DNA from: Deltaproteobacteria bacterium
GTDB taxonomy: Bacteria > Desulfobacterota > Deferrimicrobia > Deferrimicrobiales > Deferrimicrobiaceae
Direction: 5' to 3'
Assembly (NCBI GenBank): GCA_003513855.1
Contig: DOTC01000117.1
Location: forward strand, 1-5,694
DNA: 5,694 nucleotides
Shown: one piece after another, positions 5,439 through 5,694 of the stretch
Layout: the number at the start of each line of letters is the position of its first letter
How positions within the stretch are numbered: position 1 is the first letter of the stretch
The notes under the pieces: generated by a model
Database searches by the model: none
Told to the model about the DNA's origin: nothing
Seen by the model: the letters and a program-made list of their open reading frames with translations, nothing else
Position numbers and translations under genes: made by a program

Positions 5439-5694
5439 ATGGGGCGGAAACGGAAGAAGATCACTCTCGATCTGGAAGAAACCCAGCTTGCCGACGATCT
5501 GCAACGGTATCAGGACAAAGCCTTGGAACTGGGGGCAACCCGGGCCAAAATCGTTCGAACCGACGAAATCCCCGTGGACGATCGGGTCACGATGAAGTGC
5601 CAGATCCCGATCTGTTTCGGGTACGGAGTCGGCGCAAACTGCCCACCCCATACGGTAAAACCCGCGGAACTGAGAGCCCTGCTCGAGAAGTACC
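5439..5694 (+). CDS. DUF2284-like predicted metal-binding protein, N-terminal part (3' truncated by window)
   Basis: The frame is open from the ATG at 5439 to the window end, giving 85 residues and no stop. After a basic start (MGRKRKK) and a helical stretch, residues 30-70 match what I recall of the DUF2284 / COG5423 family of predicted metal-binding proteins: ELGATRAKIV, then a cysteine cluster C54-x4-C59-x8-C68 ending in CPP (68-70), with GYG between. Such clusters suggest an iron-sulfur or other metal site. The family is common in anaerobes and has no firmly established function. Family members run to about 180-220 residues, so more than half is missing here, including any further cysteines. 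A near-perfect ribosome binding site and its own upstream dyad suggest separate expression from the preceding reductase. Another frame covers this stretch (5314-5595), but it has no ribosome site or recognisable motif. Confidence 0.8.
   Translation, partial: MGRKRKKITLDLEETQLADDLQRYQDKALELGATRAKIVRTDEIPVDDRVTMKCQIPICFGYGVGANCPPHTVKPAELRALLEKY

Noticed and set aside
5314..5595. A 93-codon plus-strand frame after the reductase
   Set aside because: It has no ribosome site and a low-complexity Trp/Gly/Pro-rich translation; the frame starting at 5439 has both a ribosome site and family motifs.

Overview
The window is GC-rich (roughly 60% by eye) bacterial DNA with tight gene packing, strong Shine-Dalgarno sequences and ordinary metabolic genes. 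I see no mobile element, CRISPR array, RNA gene or phage signature. A LarA-type racemase, a DUF2284-type metal protein and an iron alcohol dehydrogenase together fit an anaerobic or facultative lineage such as a Desulfobacterota-like organism. That placement is a weak inference, because no marker gene is present.

Left part (1-3000, + strand). Four genes run in the same direction: the C-terminal two thirds of a divergent iron-containing alcohol dehydrogenase (cut by the window edge), two different small single-domain cupins (918-1262 and 1333-1692), and a full-length LarA-family nickel-pincer 2-hydroxyacid racemase (1723-3000). Gaps are 83, 70 and 30 bp, so they probably form one operon. A strong hairpin (861-881) sits in the first gap and may separate the dehydrogenase transcript from the rest. 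The likely theme is 2-hydroxyacid or short-chain alcohol metabolism: the racemase inverts a hydroxyacid, the dehydrogenase oxidises or reduces an alcohol/carbonyl pair, and the cupins have unknown roles. The cofactor-synthesis genes that LarA needs (larB, larC, larE) are not in the window.

Middle (3022-4347, - strand). Isocitrate lyase, the first enzyme of the glyoxylate shunt, converges on larA with only 21 bp between the stop codons. Its best start is at 4347, 17 codons inside the longest open frame. It carries an unusual 11-residue Gly/Ser/Arg tail.

Right part (4348-5694). A 224-bp divergent intergenic region holds a possible promoter and two short perfect dyads. A classical short-chain dehydrogenase/reductase with a GTG start follows (4572-5330). 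After a 108-bp, dyad-rich gap, the start of a DUF2284-like cysteine-containing metal-binding protein (5439 onward) runs off the end of the window.

No clearly new system is evident. The most worthwhile leads are the LarA/tandem-cupin/Fe-ADH cluster, the departures of the Fe-ADH from its family's classic motifs, and the DUF2284 gene cut at the edge.
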